From Indolivaga alginatilytica (GTDB lineage Bacteria > Bacteroidota > Bacteroidia > Bacteroidales > Dysgonomonadaceae), in NCBI RefSeq assembly GCF_003201355.1, contig NZ_QICL01000024.1, positions 1 through 64,000 of the forward strand: a stretch of 64,000 nucleotides of DNA. The letters run 5' to 3'. Under the pieces are notes generated by a model. That model did not search any database and had not been told where the DNA came from. It was given only the letters and a program-made list of their open reading frames with translations. Within the stretch, counting starts at the first letter, position 1, and each line of letters opens with the position of its first letter. Below are positions 35,349 to 43,322 of the stretch, in pieces. The position numbers and the translations under genes are program-made.

Positions 35349-35642
35349 ATGAGAAAGCGAAATACCGAAAGCTTGGGCGAAGTTCTAAAACAGTTTTTTG
35401 AGGAAAATGAATTCTTCAAACGTAAACTGGCAGAAAGTCGTGTGATAAGTGGTTGGGGGAAAACTCTTGGTCCGGTTATTGCATCATACACTACGAATGT
35501 ATATTTAAGAAACAATATATTATATGTAAACCTGACATCATCGGTTCTACGTTCGGAACTAATAATGTGTAAGGATAAATTAATAGCAAATCTGAATACA
35601 CACGCCGGATTGAACGTTGTAAAAGACATTATATTCAGATAA
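35349..35642 (+). CDS. DUF721 (DciA-like) protein
   Basis: 97-aa protein of the DUF721/DciA-like family (MRKRNTESLGEVLKQFFEENEFFKRKLAESRVI... WGKTLGPVIASYTTNVYLRNNILYVNLTSSVLRSELIMCKDKLIANLN). DciA relatives help load the replicative helicase in bacteria that lack DnaC/DnaI. The position 2 nt after recF supports a replication or repair role. Family call is firm; the precise function in this lineage is inferred. Confidence 0.88.
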   Translation: MRKRNTESLGEVLKQFFEENEFFKRKLAESRVISGWGKTLGPVIASYTTNVYLRNNILYVNLTSSVLRSELIMCKDKLIANLNTHAGLNVVKDIIFR

Positions 35643-35662
35643 GTTCAATAGTAAATTAAAAA

Positions 35663-36106
35663 ATGGAAGTTAAAGAAGAGGTATCGAAAGATATATTTAG
35701 AAGCACATTACCCATACAGATTCGTTTTAACGACATAGATGCATTAGGCCATATTAATAACAATATATACTTTAGTTACTTTGATCTGGGAAAGATTGAT
35801 TATTTGGAGAATCTGCGAACGTCATATGTAAGTTGGACAGACGGTATAATAGTAATAGCGCGAATAGAGGTCGATTTTATAGCTCCCGTATTTTATAAAG
35901 AAAAAGTAGCAGTGGATACTAAGGTAACCAAAATAGGAAATAAAAGCGTGGTTTTTCTACAACAAGTAAGGAATATACTAACGGGCGAAATAAAATGCCG
36001 CTGTAATTCGGTTGTTGTAGCCTATAACCCTAAAACAAATCAGGCAATGGCAGTTCCCGAAATATGGAGACACGGAATGTCAGAGTTTGAAGGACTAAAA
36101 TTCTAG
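35663..36106 (+). CDS. Acyl-CoA thioesterase, hotdog fold (4HBT/YbgC-like)
   Basis: 147-aa hotdog-fold thioesterase. The active-site region is IQIRFNDIDALGHINNNIYFSYFDLGKIDYLE (~18-49) with the catalytic Asp and the following GHxNNxxY motif; the central helix and VDFIAPVFYKEKVAVDTKVTKIGNKSVVFLQQV strands complete the fold. It would hydrolyse acyl-CoA, substrate chain length unknown. It follows the DUF721 gene by 20 nt, so it may be transcribed with recF. Confidence 0.9.
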   Translation: MEVKEEVSKDIFRSTLPIQIRFNDIDALGHINNNIYFSYFDLGKIDYLENLRTSYVSWTDGIIVIARIEVDFIAPVFYKEKVAVDTKVTKIGNKSVVFLQQVRNILTGEIKCRCNSVVVAYNPKTNQAMAVPEIWRHGMSEFEGLKF

Positions 36107-36179
36107 AAATATCAAACAAGAAATTGCCTACTCCTCCGGAAATTAAATATTGATTAATACACAATTTAATTCAAAGACT

Positions 36180-36686
36180 ATGGCTACAATATTAAAATCA
36201 GATCAAAGGGAATTTAAAGAAGAGCCGAATAAAATTGACAATTTCAAGGTGTTCACCGATGCCTCCAGAATTAGAAACGGAATAAACCCTAAAAATTTAA
36301 ATTTCGATTTACGACAATTAAATCCCGGTCAATATTCTGCGCCCTATCATTTCCACAGATTTGCAGAAGAGTTATTTATGATAATTTCGGGCTCTGCAAC
36401 CTTAAGAAGCCCAAAAGGACTCGAAGTTGTTAATGGCGGAGATTTGATTTTTTTTGAGATGGGCGAAACTGGAGCACATCAACTATACAATCATACATCG
36501 GAGGTTTGCACTTATTTGGATATAAGAACTTTTATCGGACATGACATCTGTGAATATCCGGACTCGAATAAATTATTTATAGCTCCAACATACGAGATAT
36601 TTAATAAAGATTCTAAAGTAAATTATTTTGAAGGAGAAGAGAATATTCGGGATAAATGGAAACAAATCGAAAATGAAGAAGGATAA
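36180..36686 (+). CDS. Cupin-domain protein
   Basis: 168-aa single-domain cupin. Motif 1 is SAPYHFHRFAEELFMIISGSATLRSP (~54-79) with two His and Glu metal ligands; motif 2 is GDLIFFEMGETGAHQLYNHT (~87-106) with the last His. Start set to ATG at 36180 (MATILKSDQREF); the longer frame begins with TTG. Members act as metal-dependent sugar isomerases, dioxygenases or small-molecule binders, so no reaction is proposed. Confidence 0.85.
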   Translation: MATILKSDQREFKEEPNKIDNFKVFTDASRIRNGINPKNLNFDLRQLNPGQYSAPYHFHRFAEELFMIISGSATLRSPKGLEVVNGGDLIFFEMGETGAHQLYNHTSEVCTYLDIRTFIGHDICEYPDSNKLFIAPTYEIFNKDSKVNYFEGEENIRDKWKQIENEEG

Positions 36687-36754
36687 TCCCTGTCTTAGAA
36701 ATCAAACAATCTCTAATGTAAATGCAACAAACATTCGAAGATGAAAATAAATAT

Positions 36755-36786
36755 AAATCGCCCGACTTTATTAAGTCGGGCGATTT
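36755..36786. terminator. Bidirectional intrinsic terminator
   Basis: Perfect 14-bp stem AAATCGCCCGACTT / AAGTCGGGCGATTT with a TATT loop, between the cupin gene (plus) and the flavodoxin gene (minus). Confidence 0.9.
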
Positions 36787-36807
36787 GTTGTCATATAGTG
36801 TATATAC

Positions 36808-37308
36808 TTAAATGTATTGTTTAAGATCTTTTACCCATGCAGCAATACGAGCATCAGTTTGATCGAATTCATTATCTTCGTCCAAAGCCAAGCCTACAAA
36901 ATTTCCGTCAACAACAGCTTCCGAATCATCGTAAGTATAACCTTCTGTTGATACTGCTCCTACAATTTCTGCATTGTCTTTAATAGCTTCGTAAATAACG
37001 GCCATACCGTTTGCAAATGTATCAGAATAAGAAGAACTGTCTCCTAATCCGAATAATGCTACTTTTTTTCCTGTAAAGTCAAGTGTTTTGAATTTAGGAA
37101 GGAAAGAGTCCCAATCATCTTGAAGATCACCATAACCAGTAGTTGATGCTCCTAAAATTAGAAAATCAAAAGGTTTCAATTGGTCAACAGTTACTCTGGC
37201 TACGTCGAAGACTTGAGTTTCCGCATTTCCTAATACTTTTTCAATTTTAGATGCTACACCTTCGGTTGCACCGGTTGAAGTTCCATAAACGATCGCTATT
37301 TTGCTCAT
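36808..37308 (-). CDS. fldA: Flavodoxin
   Basis: 166-aa long-chain flavodoxin, an FMN electron carrier that can replace ferredoxin. The phosphate-binding loop YGTSTGATEGVA (~8-19) is standard; the ILGASTTGYGDLQDDWDSFL (~51-70) and ALFGLGDSSSYSDTFANG (~84-101) loops bind the isoalloxazine ring. The acidic C-terminal part is typical. Single gene with its own terminator. Confidence 0.95.
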   Translation of the reverse strand: MSKIAIVYGTSTGATEGVASKIEKVLGNAETQVFDVARVTVDQLKPFDFLILGASTTGYGDLQDDWDSFLPKFKTLDFTGKKVALFGLGDSSSYSDTFANGMAVIYEAIKDNAEIVGAVSTEGYTYDDSEAVVDGNFVGLALDEDNEFDQTDARIAAWVKDLKQYI

Positions 37309-37438
37309 AATTTAGTATTTTTTTTCTTTTCTATATTAATTTATAGTCAAGTTATAATTTAATGTGATTTTAAGTAATAACATTCAAATCTAGATAATGT
37401 TTGTGTGTATTTCCTAATTTTTTTATTTTACAGAAAAC

Positions 37439-37470
37439 AAAGAAGGCAAATCCGTTGATTTGCCTTCTTT
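37439..37470 (-). terminator. Intrinsic terminator of the DUF349 gene
   Basis: Perfect 14-bp stem AAAGAAGGCAAATC / GATTTGCCTTCTTT with 4-nt loop, 20 nt downstream of the DUF349 stop on the minus strand. Confidence 0.85.
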
Positions 37471-37489
37471 ATATACTTGATTTTAAATA

Positions 37490-39304
37490 CTAATCGATAG
37501 AGTTTAGATTGGTATCAATAGTTTCTATTTTCTGAGCAATAAGTTCCAATTCGTTCTTCAAATCCTGAATTTTGTGCTCCATATCTTTCAACAGACCACC
37601 GGCTCCTTTAGATATAGAAAGGAATCCCATGTTGTTTTCGTAAGTCTGCAAATCAGATTTCACTTTGTTGAATTGGTGCATCAACTTGTCTCTTTCTCTG
37701 AACAATCTGCCTTTAGGTCTTTCGGATTTAGCAATATCATCCACATTCGATTTGAACGATTGCAGTCTGCGCTCCGATTTATCCATTTTCAAACGATCAA
37801 ATTGAACATCAAGCGCAGCTTGGTACTCTTTATAGATTTTGTCTTTTTCTTTGAAAGGAACAAAACCTATCTGATGCCACTCATCCATAAGCTCACGTAA
37901 AGTGCCCATAGGGTCAGCAAGATCTGTTTGTTCAGATAAAGCATTTACTTTTTCTATAATTTCTTTCTTCTTGGCAAGGTTGGCAACTTCTTCTTCTTTT
38001 TGAGAAGAGGTATTGCTGTTCTTTTGCTCAAAGAAATAATCGCAAGCTGTGACAAATTGTTTCCAGATAGCATCCGAATATTTACGAGGTACTGCTCCTA
38101 TTGTTTTCCATTCTTTTTGGATTGCAATAAGTTCGTCAGTTGTTTTTCTCCAGTCGGTGCTGTCTTTCAATGCCTCAGCCTTTTCGCAAAGGGCTCTCTT
38201 CTTGTTAAGGTTTTCTTCCATATCATCTTTTTGATGCTTGAAGAATTCTGCTTTTTTCTCGAAGAAAGTATCACATAAAGCACGGTATTGCTCAAATATC
38301 TGGCTGTTTACTTTTTTAGGGACAAATCCTATTGTTTTCCATTTCGCTTGAAGTGCAATAATCTCATGGCTTTTTTCATCCCAATCCTTAAAATTTTTAA
38401 GTTGAGAATAGTCAATTGCCTTTAAAGTCTCACATATAGCAGTTTTTTCAGTCAGATTATTTTCTTCCTGACCTTTTAAGTCTTCGAAATGGCTTTGATG
38501 TTTTTTGTTGATTTCGGTCGATGCAGCTTTGAAACGTTCCCAGATTTCATCTCTGAATTCTTTAGCCACAGGCCCTATTTCTCTCCATTGGTGATGGAAA
38601 TTCTGTAATTGGTGGAATGCCGAAACTACATCCGGTTCTTCTTGAAGTTTTTCAACGACTTCACAGATGCCCGTTTTTATTTCCAGATTCTTTTTAAAGT
38701 CATAATCTCTGAATTCATTGTTTATCTTTATCAGATCATAGAATTTCTCAGAATGGAGTTGGTAGGCCTTCCATATTTCGTTGACCTTTGCAGCGGGAAT
38801 AAGTTTGATCTCGTTCCACTTTTGCTGAAGGTCTTTAAATTCTTTGTATAGCTTATTAAAATCGTCTGTGCTTTCTGTAAGATTCTTAATAGCTTCGATG
38901 ATTCTCTCTTTCTTTTGAAGATTTTCTTCTTTTACTTTTTCCTCATCTGCCAAAGCTTTCGCTCTTTTCTCTTTTATGGTATTAAGAAGTGTTTTAAATT
39001 CTTCTTCAAGCGGATCGCCCGGAAGAACGAATGAATCAACATCACCTCCATCGGCTATAAATTGCTCTTTCAGGATTTCATTCTCTGCAGATTTTAATTT
39101 ATAGAACGATTGTTTCAAATTATCAACATCGGCACGCGTTGGTACTTCTGCTTTAACTGATAATTCTTGTAAGTTTTTTATAATCTCCTCTTTTGTAAAA
39201 GTCTTCGACTCTGACACTTGAGGCTCAGTAGCTATTTCTGCTTGCTCTTGTTTATTCTCTGTTTCTTCGTTTAGAGACAATGCAGGATCAATATTCTCAT
39301 TCAT
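37490..39304 (-). CDS. DUF349 repeat protein
   Basis: 604-aa protein made of about six copies of the ~75-residue helical DUF349 repeat. Each has a W-x-x-I-G-x-V-P-x-K-like core, seen as WREIGPVAKEFRDEIWERF, WKTIGFVPKKVNSQIFEQY, WKTIGAVPRKYSDAIWKQF and WHQIGFVPFKEKDKIYKEY. The first ~70 residues are low-complexity and acidic, and the C-terminus is coiled coil. The family is universal in Bacteroidetes; function is not established. Single gene with a strong terminator. Confidence 0.9.
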   Translation of the reverse strand: MNENIDPALSLNEETENKQEQAEIATEPQVSESKTFTKEEIIKNLQELSVKAEVPTRADVDNLKQSFYKLKSAENEILKEQFIADGGDVDSFVLPGDPLEEEFKTLLNTIKEKRAKALADEEKVKEENLQKKERIIEAIKNLTESTDDFNKLYKEFKDLQQKWNEIKLIPAAKVNEIWKAYQLHSEKFYDLIKINNEFRDYDFKKNLEIKTGICEVVEKLQEEPDVVSAFHQLQNFHHQWREIGPVAKEFRDEIWERFKAASTEINKKHQSHFEDLKGQEENNLTEKTAICETLKAIDYSQLKNFKDWDEKSHEIIALQAKWKTIGFVPKKVNSQIFEQYRALCDTFFEKKAEFFKHQKDDMEENLNKKRALCEKAEALKDSTDWRKTTDELIAIQKEWKTIGAVPRKYSDAIWKQFVTACDYFFEQKNSNTSSQKEEEVANLAKKKEIIEKVNALSEQTDLADPMGTLRELMDEWHQIGFVPFKEKDKIYKEYQAALDVQFDRLKMDKSERRLQSFKSNVDDIAKSERPKGRLFRERDKLMHQFNKVKSDLQTYENNMGFLSISKGAGGLLKDMEHKIQDLKNELELIAQKIETIDTNLNSID

Positions 39305-39504
39305 AATAGGGGGTAATTAGGTTCGGTAATCCACTTCTTAATTTTCTTATAACACAAATTAATAAAATATTTTCCGTATTAAGGCTATTTCTCAACTTTA
39401 TTTTGTTCATATTGTTAGATTAGTTAGGATATTAGCTATGTTACAGCTTAAAATTTCGAGATTATTTTAGAAATCATTTATAGATATAATATCGGTTAAA
39501 ATTT

Positions 39505-39512
39505 TACCTTTG
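39505..39512 (+). promoter_or_regulatory. -7 box upstream of the small membrane protein gene
   Basis: TACCTTTG, exact consensus, 27 nt before the ATG at 39540. Confidence 0.45.
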
Positions 39513-39539
39513 TTATGTATAAATATAAAACGAAACCAG

Positions 39540-39992
39540 ATGAATGAATATGTAATTAATTATAATGATTCGAAAAGTCAAAAGACTTTGTTTTTTATTA
39601 TCGGGGGCTATGCAATTCTTTTAGGATTATATCAATCGGTGGTACAAGCGTTGAATAGTACCTTTACTTTCGACTTTTTTGCGTCCTTGATTCTTGTAGT
39701 ATTAGGGGCTATTCTGATCTTGAATGCAACAGTATGGGCTGCTCGTCCTATATTTGTTATGAATTCGGATAGTATTTATGTAAAGATGCCTAATCAGAAA
39801 TCGGTATATAAGGCAGAATGGATTAGTGTAAGAGAAATTGCATTGGGGGTCAGTTATCTCAAAATGTCTGAAACCGATGGCAAACAATACACTGTAGATA
39901 TCAGCGGTTTAAAGTATGATGATTTAAAGAAAGTAAAAAGCCAGATCATTGAAATTTGTGAATCAAAAAGTATTCCTTACAAAAATGATTAA
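39540..39992 (+). CDS. Small membrane protein with PH-like cytoplasmic domain
   Basis: 150-aa protein with two hydrophobic segments (~17-38 and ~44-67, LFFIIGGYAILLGLYQSVV and FASLILVVLGAILILNATVWA) followed by a beta-rich domain (IFVMNSDSIYVKMPNQKSVYKAEWISVREIALG...YTVDISGL) that looks like a bacterial PH-type fold. Start set to ATG at 39540; the longer frame uses TTG inside the -7 box. Function unknown. A strong terminator lies ~170 nt downstream. Confidence 0.75.
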   Translation: MNEYVINYNDSKSQKTLFFIIGGYAILLGLYQSVVQALNSTFTFDFFASLILVVLGAILILNATVWAARPIFVMNSDSIYVKMPNQKSVYKAEWISVREIALGVSYLKMSETDGKQYTVDISGLKYDDLKKVKSQIIEICESKSIPYKND

Positions 39993-40361
39993 TATTTTTT
40001 CTCCTGATTTATGGAATTTTGAAGTTATTGTACTCTATTAATACGAACGAGCTTTCTCGAGCACACTAACTAATTATTTTTTAAGCATGGGGTAGAGTGT
40101 TTCTTATTAAGACAACTACCCCGAAGCTACTAACTCTATTTGAGTTTTATTATTATAGATATTAAGTTTCTTCTTGCAAAGGAGAAACTTTTTTTGTGCT
40201 TATAAATGAAAATAGAGCTTCATCCTGAAAACTTTCTTTTTCAATTGACATAAACAATCTTAAATATTCAATGTTATATTTTCTATTAAAGAGTATTAAA
40301 GAATACATTTGATTTGAACAGATAAGTATATCTTCGTTGTTCAAAAAAAAAGACGGGTTAT
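39993..40361. other. Intergenic region with terminator, no gene
   Basis: Holds a weak GGGGTAG/CTACCCC hairpin (40089-40122) and the strong terminator at 40164-40195. A 60-codon minus-strand frame uses TTG and is not supported. Confidence 0.6.
40164..40195 (+). terminator. Intrinsic terminator
   Basis: 12-bp stem AAGTTTCTTCTT / AAGGAGAAACTT (one G-U pair), 3-nt loop, T run. Confidence 0.8.
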
Positions 40362-41510
40362 ATGGGTATCAAAAGTAAGTACTGGGCAATAAACGTAAGT
40401 AAAGGATTGAAATATATGATCCTTTCTGTGAATGTATTATTCTTTCTACTACTTTTTCTTTCAACATTAGCTCCTCTAACCTCTCCTTTCGAATTTGTAT
40501 TTATCTCTTATCTGGGATTGGGTTTCCCTATTCTGTTATTTATAAATATTTGCTTTCTTATCCTCTGGATTGTTTTTCTTCGTTGGAAATATGCTGTCAT
40601 CCAGTTTGTGGCACTCGTTTTTTGTTGGAGTGCAATCAGTACTTATATACCACTGAATTCTCCTACTAAGACTATTCCTGATAAGACTTTTAAGGTAATG
40701 TCTTATAATGTCAGGGGATTTGATTGGCTAACAGGCGATGAAGCTCGCAGTAATCCTATATTTTCGTATATAGCCAATAGTGGTGCTGATATTATTTGTA
40801 TGCAGGAATTTGCAGTGGAGGAGAAAAAAAGTAAAGATAATACAGATAAGATAATCTCTTTGGAAGAATTGGATACAATAATGGTTGAATATCCCTATCG
40901 GTCGATAATAAGATTAGGAGATACGATAAATTCTTGTATGTATGGACTCGCATGCTATTCTAAATACCCTATTGAGAAAGTGGCTAGAGTACCTATTGAA
41001 AGTGCCTTTAACGGATCGGGAATGTATGAAATCAAGATAGGCAAAAAGTCGGTAACAATAGTGAATAACCACTTAGAGTCGAATAGACTTACTTATGAAG
41101 ATAAGATTCTGTTTAAAGAGTTGGTTATTGACCGAAACAGGAATAAATTGGATGCCGTGACTCAAACCATTCGCAGCCACTTGGATCCTGCTTTTAAAGC
41201 AAGAGCTGTGCAAGCGAATATAATTGCGGACTGTATTAAATTGCAACGAGACAAGACTGATGCCATGATTGTATGCGGAGATTTTAATGAACCCCCTATA
41301 TCGTATGCGTACGAAACGATAAAGGGGAGTTTCTTAGATTCTTTTAAATACACCGGTCGTGGTATGGGAATAACCTATCACGAAGACGGATTCTATTTCA
41401 GGATAGACTATATCATGCACAGCCTCAATTTACAATCTTATAACTGTACGGTAGGCGATGTCAAGTATTCGGATCACTATCCTATTTGGGCATGGCTTAA
41501 GTTTAAGTAG
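40362..41510 (+). CDS. Membrane-anchored endonuclease/exonuclease/phosphatase-family protein
   Basis: 382 aa. Three hydrophobic segments fill residues ~15-105; the EEP catalytic domain follows. Motifs: FKVMSYNVRGFDW (~110-122, Asn), DIICMQEFA (~141-149, metal-binding Glu), VTIVNNHLESNRL (~229-241), IVCGDFNEPPISYAY (~305-319, Asp and Asn) and KYSDHYPIWAWL (~369-380, terminal Asp-His). The active site is complete. Whether it acts on nucleic acid, phospholipid or another phosphodiester is unknown; a catalytic domain after N-terminal helices could face the periplasm. Confidence 0.88.
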   Translation: MGIKSKYWAINVSKGLKYMILSVNVLFFLLLFLSTLAPLTSPFEFVFISYLGLGFPILLFINICFLILWIVFLRWKYAVIQFVALVFCWSAISTYIPLNSPTKTIPDKTFKVMSYNVRGFDWLTGDEARSNPIFSYIANSGADIICMQEFAVEEKKSKDNTDKIISLEELDTIMVEYPYRSIIRLGDTINSCMYGLACYSKYPIEKVARVPIESAFNGSGMYEIKIGKKSVTIVNNHLESNRLTYEDKILFKELVIDRNRNKLDAVTQTIRSHLDPAFKARAVQANIIADCIKLQRDKTDAMIVCGDFNEPPISYAYETIKGSFLDSFKYTGRGMGITYHEDGFYFRIDYIMHSLNLQSYNCTVGDVKYSDHYPIWAWLKFK

Positions 41511-41519
41511 TTTCTCTAG

Positions 41520-41945
41520 TTATAATAGATGGTTATATGGTGAACTCTTTATTATTAAAGTTGCATTATATTTTCGCTTAAACTCTCTTTGTTTTATTTG
41601 TATTTCGGTACTAGCCATTGGCGTTCTAAATGAAATAATAAAACAATATTTTGTTTGTTGCTGAGCTGATTGGCTTAATCGTGGAATTGTAGCTTCTATT
41701 TGTCTTAAGGCATGATTGATGTCATGCCCTTTAAGCTCTATGAAATATTCTATACTCAACTCATTATCAACCAACAGATAGTCACATTTATGGTTGTTCT
41801 GATCTGTTATTTGGCAACCATCTACTTGTACTTTATTTATCTCTTTTTTCGTTTTATTCTCAAAAGTTATTTTACTTCTTTTTTCTTCGCAAACAATTAG
41901 AGAGTGTGTAACTATTGCAGAACATTCACATTTTAGTTCTTCCAT
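41520..41945 (-). CDS. PD-(D/E)XK nuclease-like protein, partner of an AAA ATPase
   Basis: 141-aa protein not recognised as a named family. CDYLLVDNELSIEYFIELKGHDINHALRQIEATI (~54-87) has the pattern of a PD-(D/E)XK active site: Asp55, then Glu70-x-Lys72 on the next strand, with His and Gln in the following helix. The gene starts 6 nt after the stop of the ATPase gene on the same strand. The pair resembles two-gene anti-phage modules in which an OLD/SMC-like ATPase controls a nuclease. The nuclease call is a motif reading, not a proven homology. Confidence 0.65.
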   Translation of the reverse strand: MEELKCECSAIVTHSLIVCEEKRSKITFENKTKKEINKVQVDGCQITDQNNHKCDYLLVDNELSIEYFIELKGHDINHALRQIEATIPRLSQSAQQQTKYCFIISFRTPMASTEIQIKQREFKRKYNATLIIKSSPYNHLL

Positions 41946-41951
41946 AATGTT

Positions 41952-43193
41952 TTATTCTCCAAATTCAAGGTCTAGAAGTTTTCCAAATTCAGCGCCAATC
42001 TCGTTCGATACATCATCTAAAATGTTTTGAGAAATGAGATTGTTTTCTTCGTCTAAAAGGACAGTTCTTTTTCCATCTTTTATAGAATAGGCAATCAAAT
42101 TTTCTACTTTTATAACTTCTTCTTTGGGGATGATGTTGTACACTTTTTCAGCCAGTTCGGGCTTGTTTTTTATAATATTGCTGGCTTCGATTAGATTATT
42201 AAATGCTGCAAGGATATAGGGACTGTGGGTTGTAATAAACAGCTGAGAATTAGCTGAATTATAAACTCTAGCCAATAACTGCACCATCTTTTTTTGAGCA
42301 TCAGGGTATAAATGAGCTTCGGGTTCTTCGATGTAAAGAGTCGAGAGGTGGCTATTTATAATAGATTGTAAAAACAAAATTAAAGGCAAAGCCTCTTGTT
42401 GTCCTGATGATGCATTTAGAAGATTAATTTTTCTTCCATCCTGTTGAGCTATAAAATCCTGACCTTCATCTTGGGTATAATTCCCCTTAATAATATCAGA
42501 GGAGATCTTATTTACAGATTTGAAATTGTCGTCATCTTCTATATAAGAATCAATAAAATCCTGTAGATCTTTTGCATGCTCATAATAAGATCCAAACTCA
42601 AGAAGAAAGGGGTCTAACGAATTTTCATTTTGTAATAAGCTAAATATATTTGATTGAACATTCGAAAAAAAACTTCGTCCGGCGGGAATAAAATATTGTA
42701 TATGTTCTAATACTTTGGGAAGTTTAAATGAGCTTCTTATTCTAAGAGCTTCTTTACCTATGAAATGTCTACTTTTTAGACTATTTGTATCATCTTCTGC
42801 TTTTTTGAAGAGCTCAATTCCATCTGTGACAGTTTGTTTGAAAATCTCCATGAAGGGAGAAAAATTTATATTCATAACAGAATATTTTCCGCCTTTTACT
42901 GTTATTGAGATTTTATCTTCAATGGAGTATGTAATCTCAAATTCCTTGTCATTCCAAGATCCGCTAGGGAAATATTTGAAAAATATTTTTTGATAATATT
43001 GATCATATTGTTCAAAAGGTAAGCTGTTTAACTTTCCTACACCTTCCAAATACGACTTAAAAAAATACGCCAATTTTATCACTATACTCTTCCCGGCAGC
43101 TTGAGGCCCTATAAATACATTTATAGGTTTAAAATCGAATTCGATATGTTCAAATCCGGCAAAATTCTTGATAATAAGTTTCTCTTTAGCCAT
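41952..43193 (-). CDS. AAA/ABC-type ATPase (OLD/AAA_15-like)
   Basis: 413-aa ATPase. Walker A GPQAAGKS at 29-36, ABC-like signature NASSGQQEAL at 260-269, Walker B TLYIEEPEAHLYP at 285-297 and the switch His in TTHSPYILAA at 321-330. This arrangement, with an inserted helical region at ~110-240, is that of single-chain OLD/RecF-like ATPases such as those in Septu, PARIS or Lamassu-type defence systems. Start taken at MAKEKLIIKNF, where family similarity begins; an alternative Met lies 45 nt upstream (43238). It is first in a two-gene unit with the nuclease-like gene. Confidence 0.85.
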   Translation of the reverse strand: MAKEKLIIKNFAGFEHIEFDFKPINVFIGPQAAGKSIVIKLAYFFKSYLEGVGKLNSLPFEQYDQYYQKIFFKYFPSGSWNDKEFEITYSIEDKISITVKGGKYSVMNINFSPFMEIFKQTVTDGIELFKKAEDDTNSLKSRHFIGKEALRIRSSFKLPKVLEHIQYFIPAGRSFFSNVQSNIFSLLQNENSLDPFLLEFGSYYEHAKDLQDFIDSYIEDDDNFKSVNKISSDIIKGNYTQDEGQDFIAQQDGRKINLLNASSGQQEALPLILFLQSIINSHLSTLYIEEPEAHLYPDAQKKMVQLLARVYNSANSQLFITTHSPYILAAFNNLIEASNIIKNKPELAEKVYNIIPKEEVIKVENLIAYSIKDGKRTVLLDEENNLISQNILDDVSNEIGAEFGKLLDLEFGE

Positions 43194-43250
43194 TTCTTTA
43201 AGTAGCGTTAAATATTTAATACGATATTTTATCAACATAACTGTCTCTAG

Positions 43251-43290
43251 TTGTTATGCTTGCCAAAGCAATAAAAGGTCTGCGACCTTA
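43251..43290 (-). repeat. Two-hairpin interspersed repeat, copy 7
   Basis: Minus-strand orientation: head AAGGTCGCAGACCTT, then TTATT and tail GCTTTGGCAAGCATAACAA with stem GCTT/AAGC. Lies between mutS2 and the ATPase gene. Confidence 0.75.
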
Positions 43291-43322
43291 AAAGATAAGT
43301 GTATAATTCAAAGATATAATAT

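Noticed and set aside
40162-40344. 60-aa minus-strand ORF
   Set aside because: TTG start, overlaps a strong plus-strand terminator, no family features.
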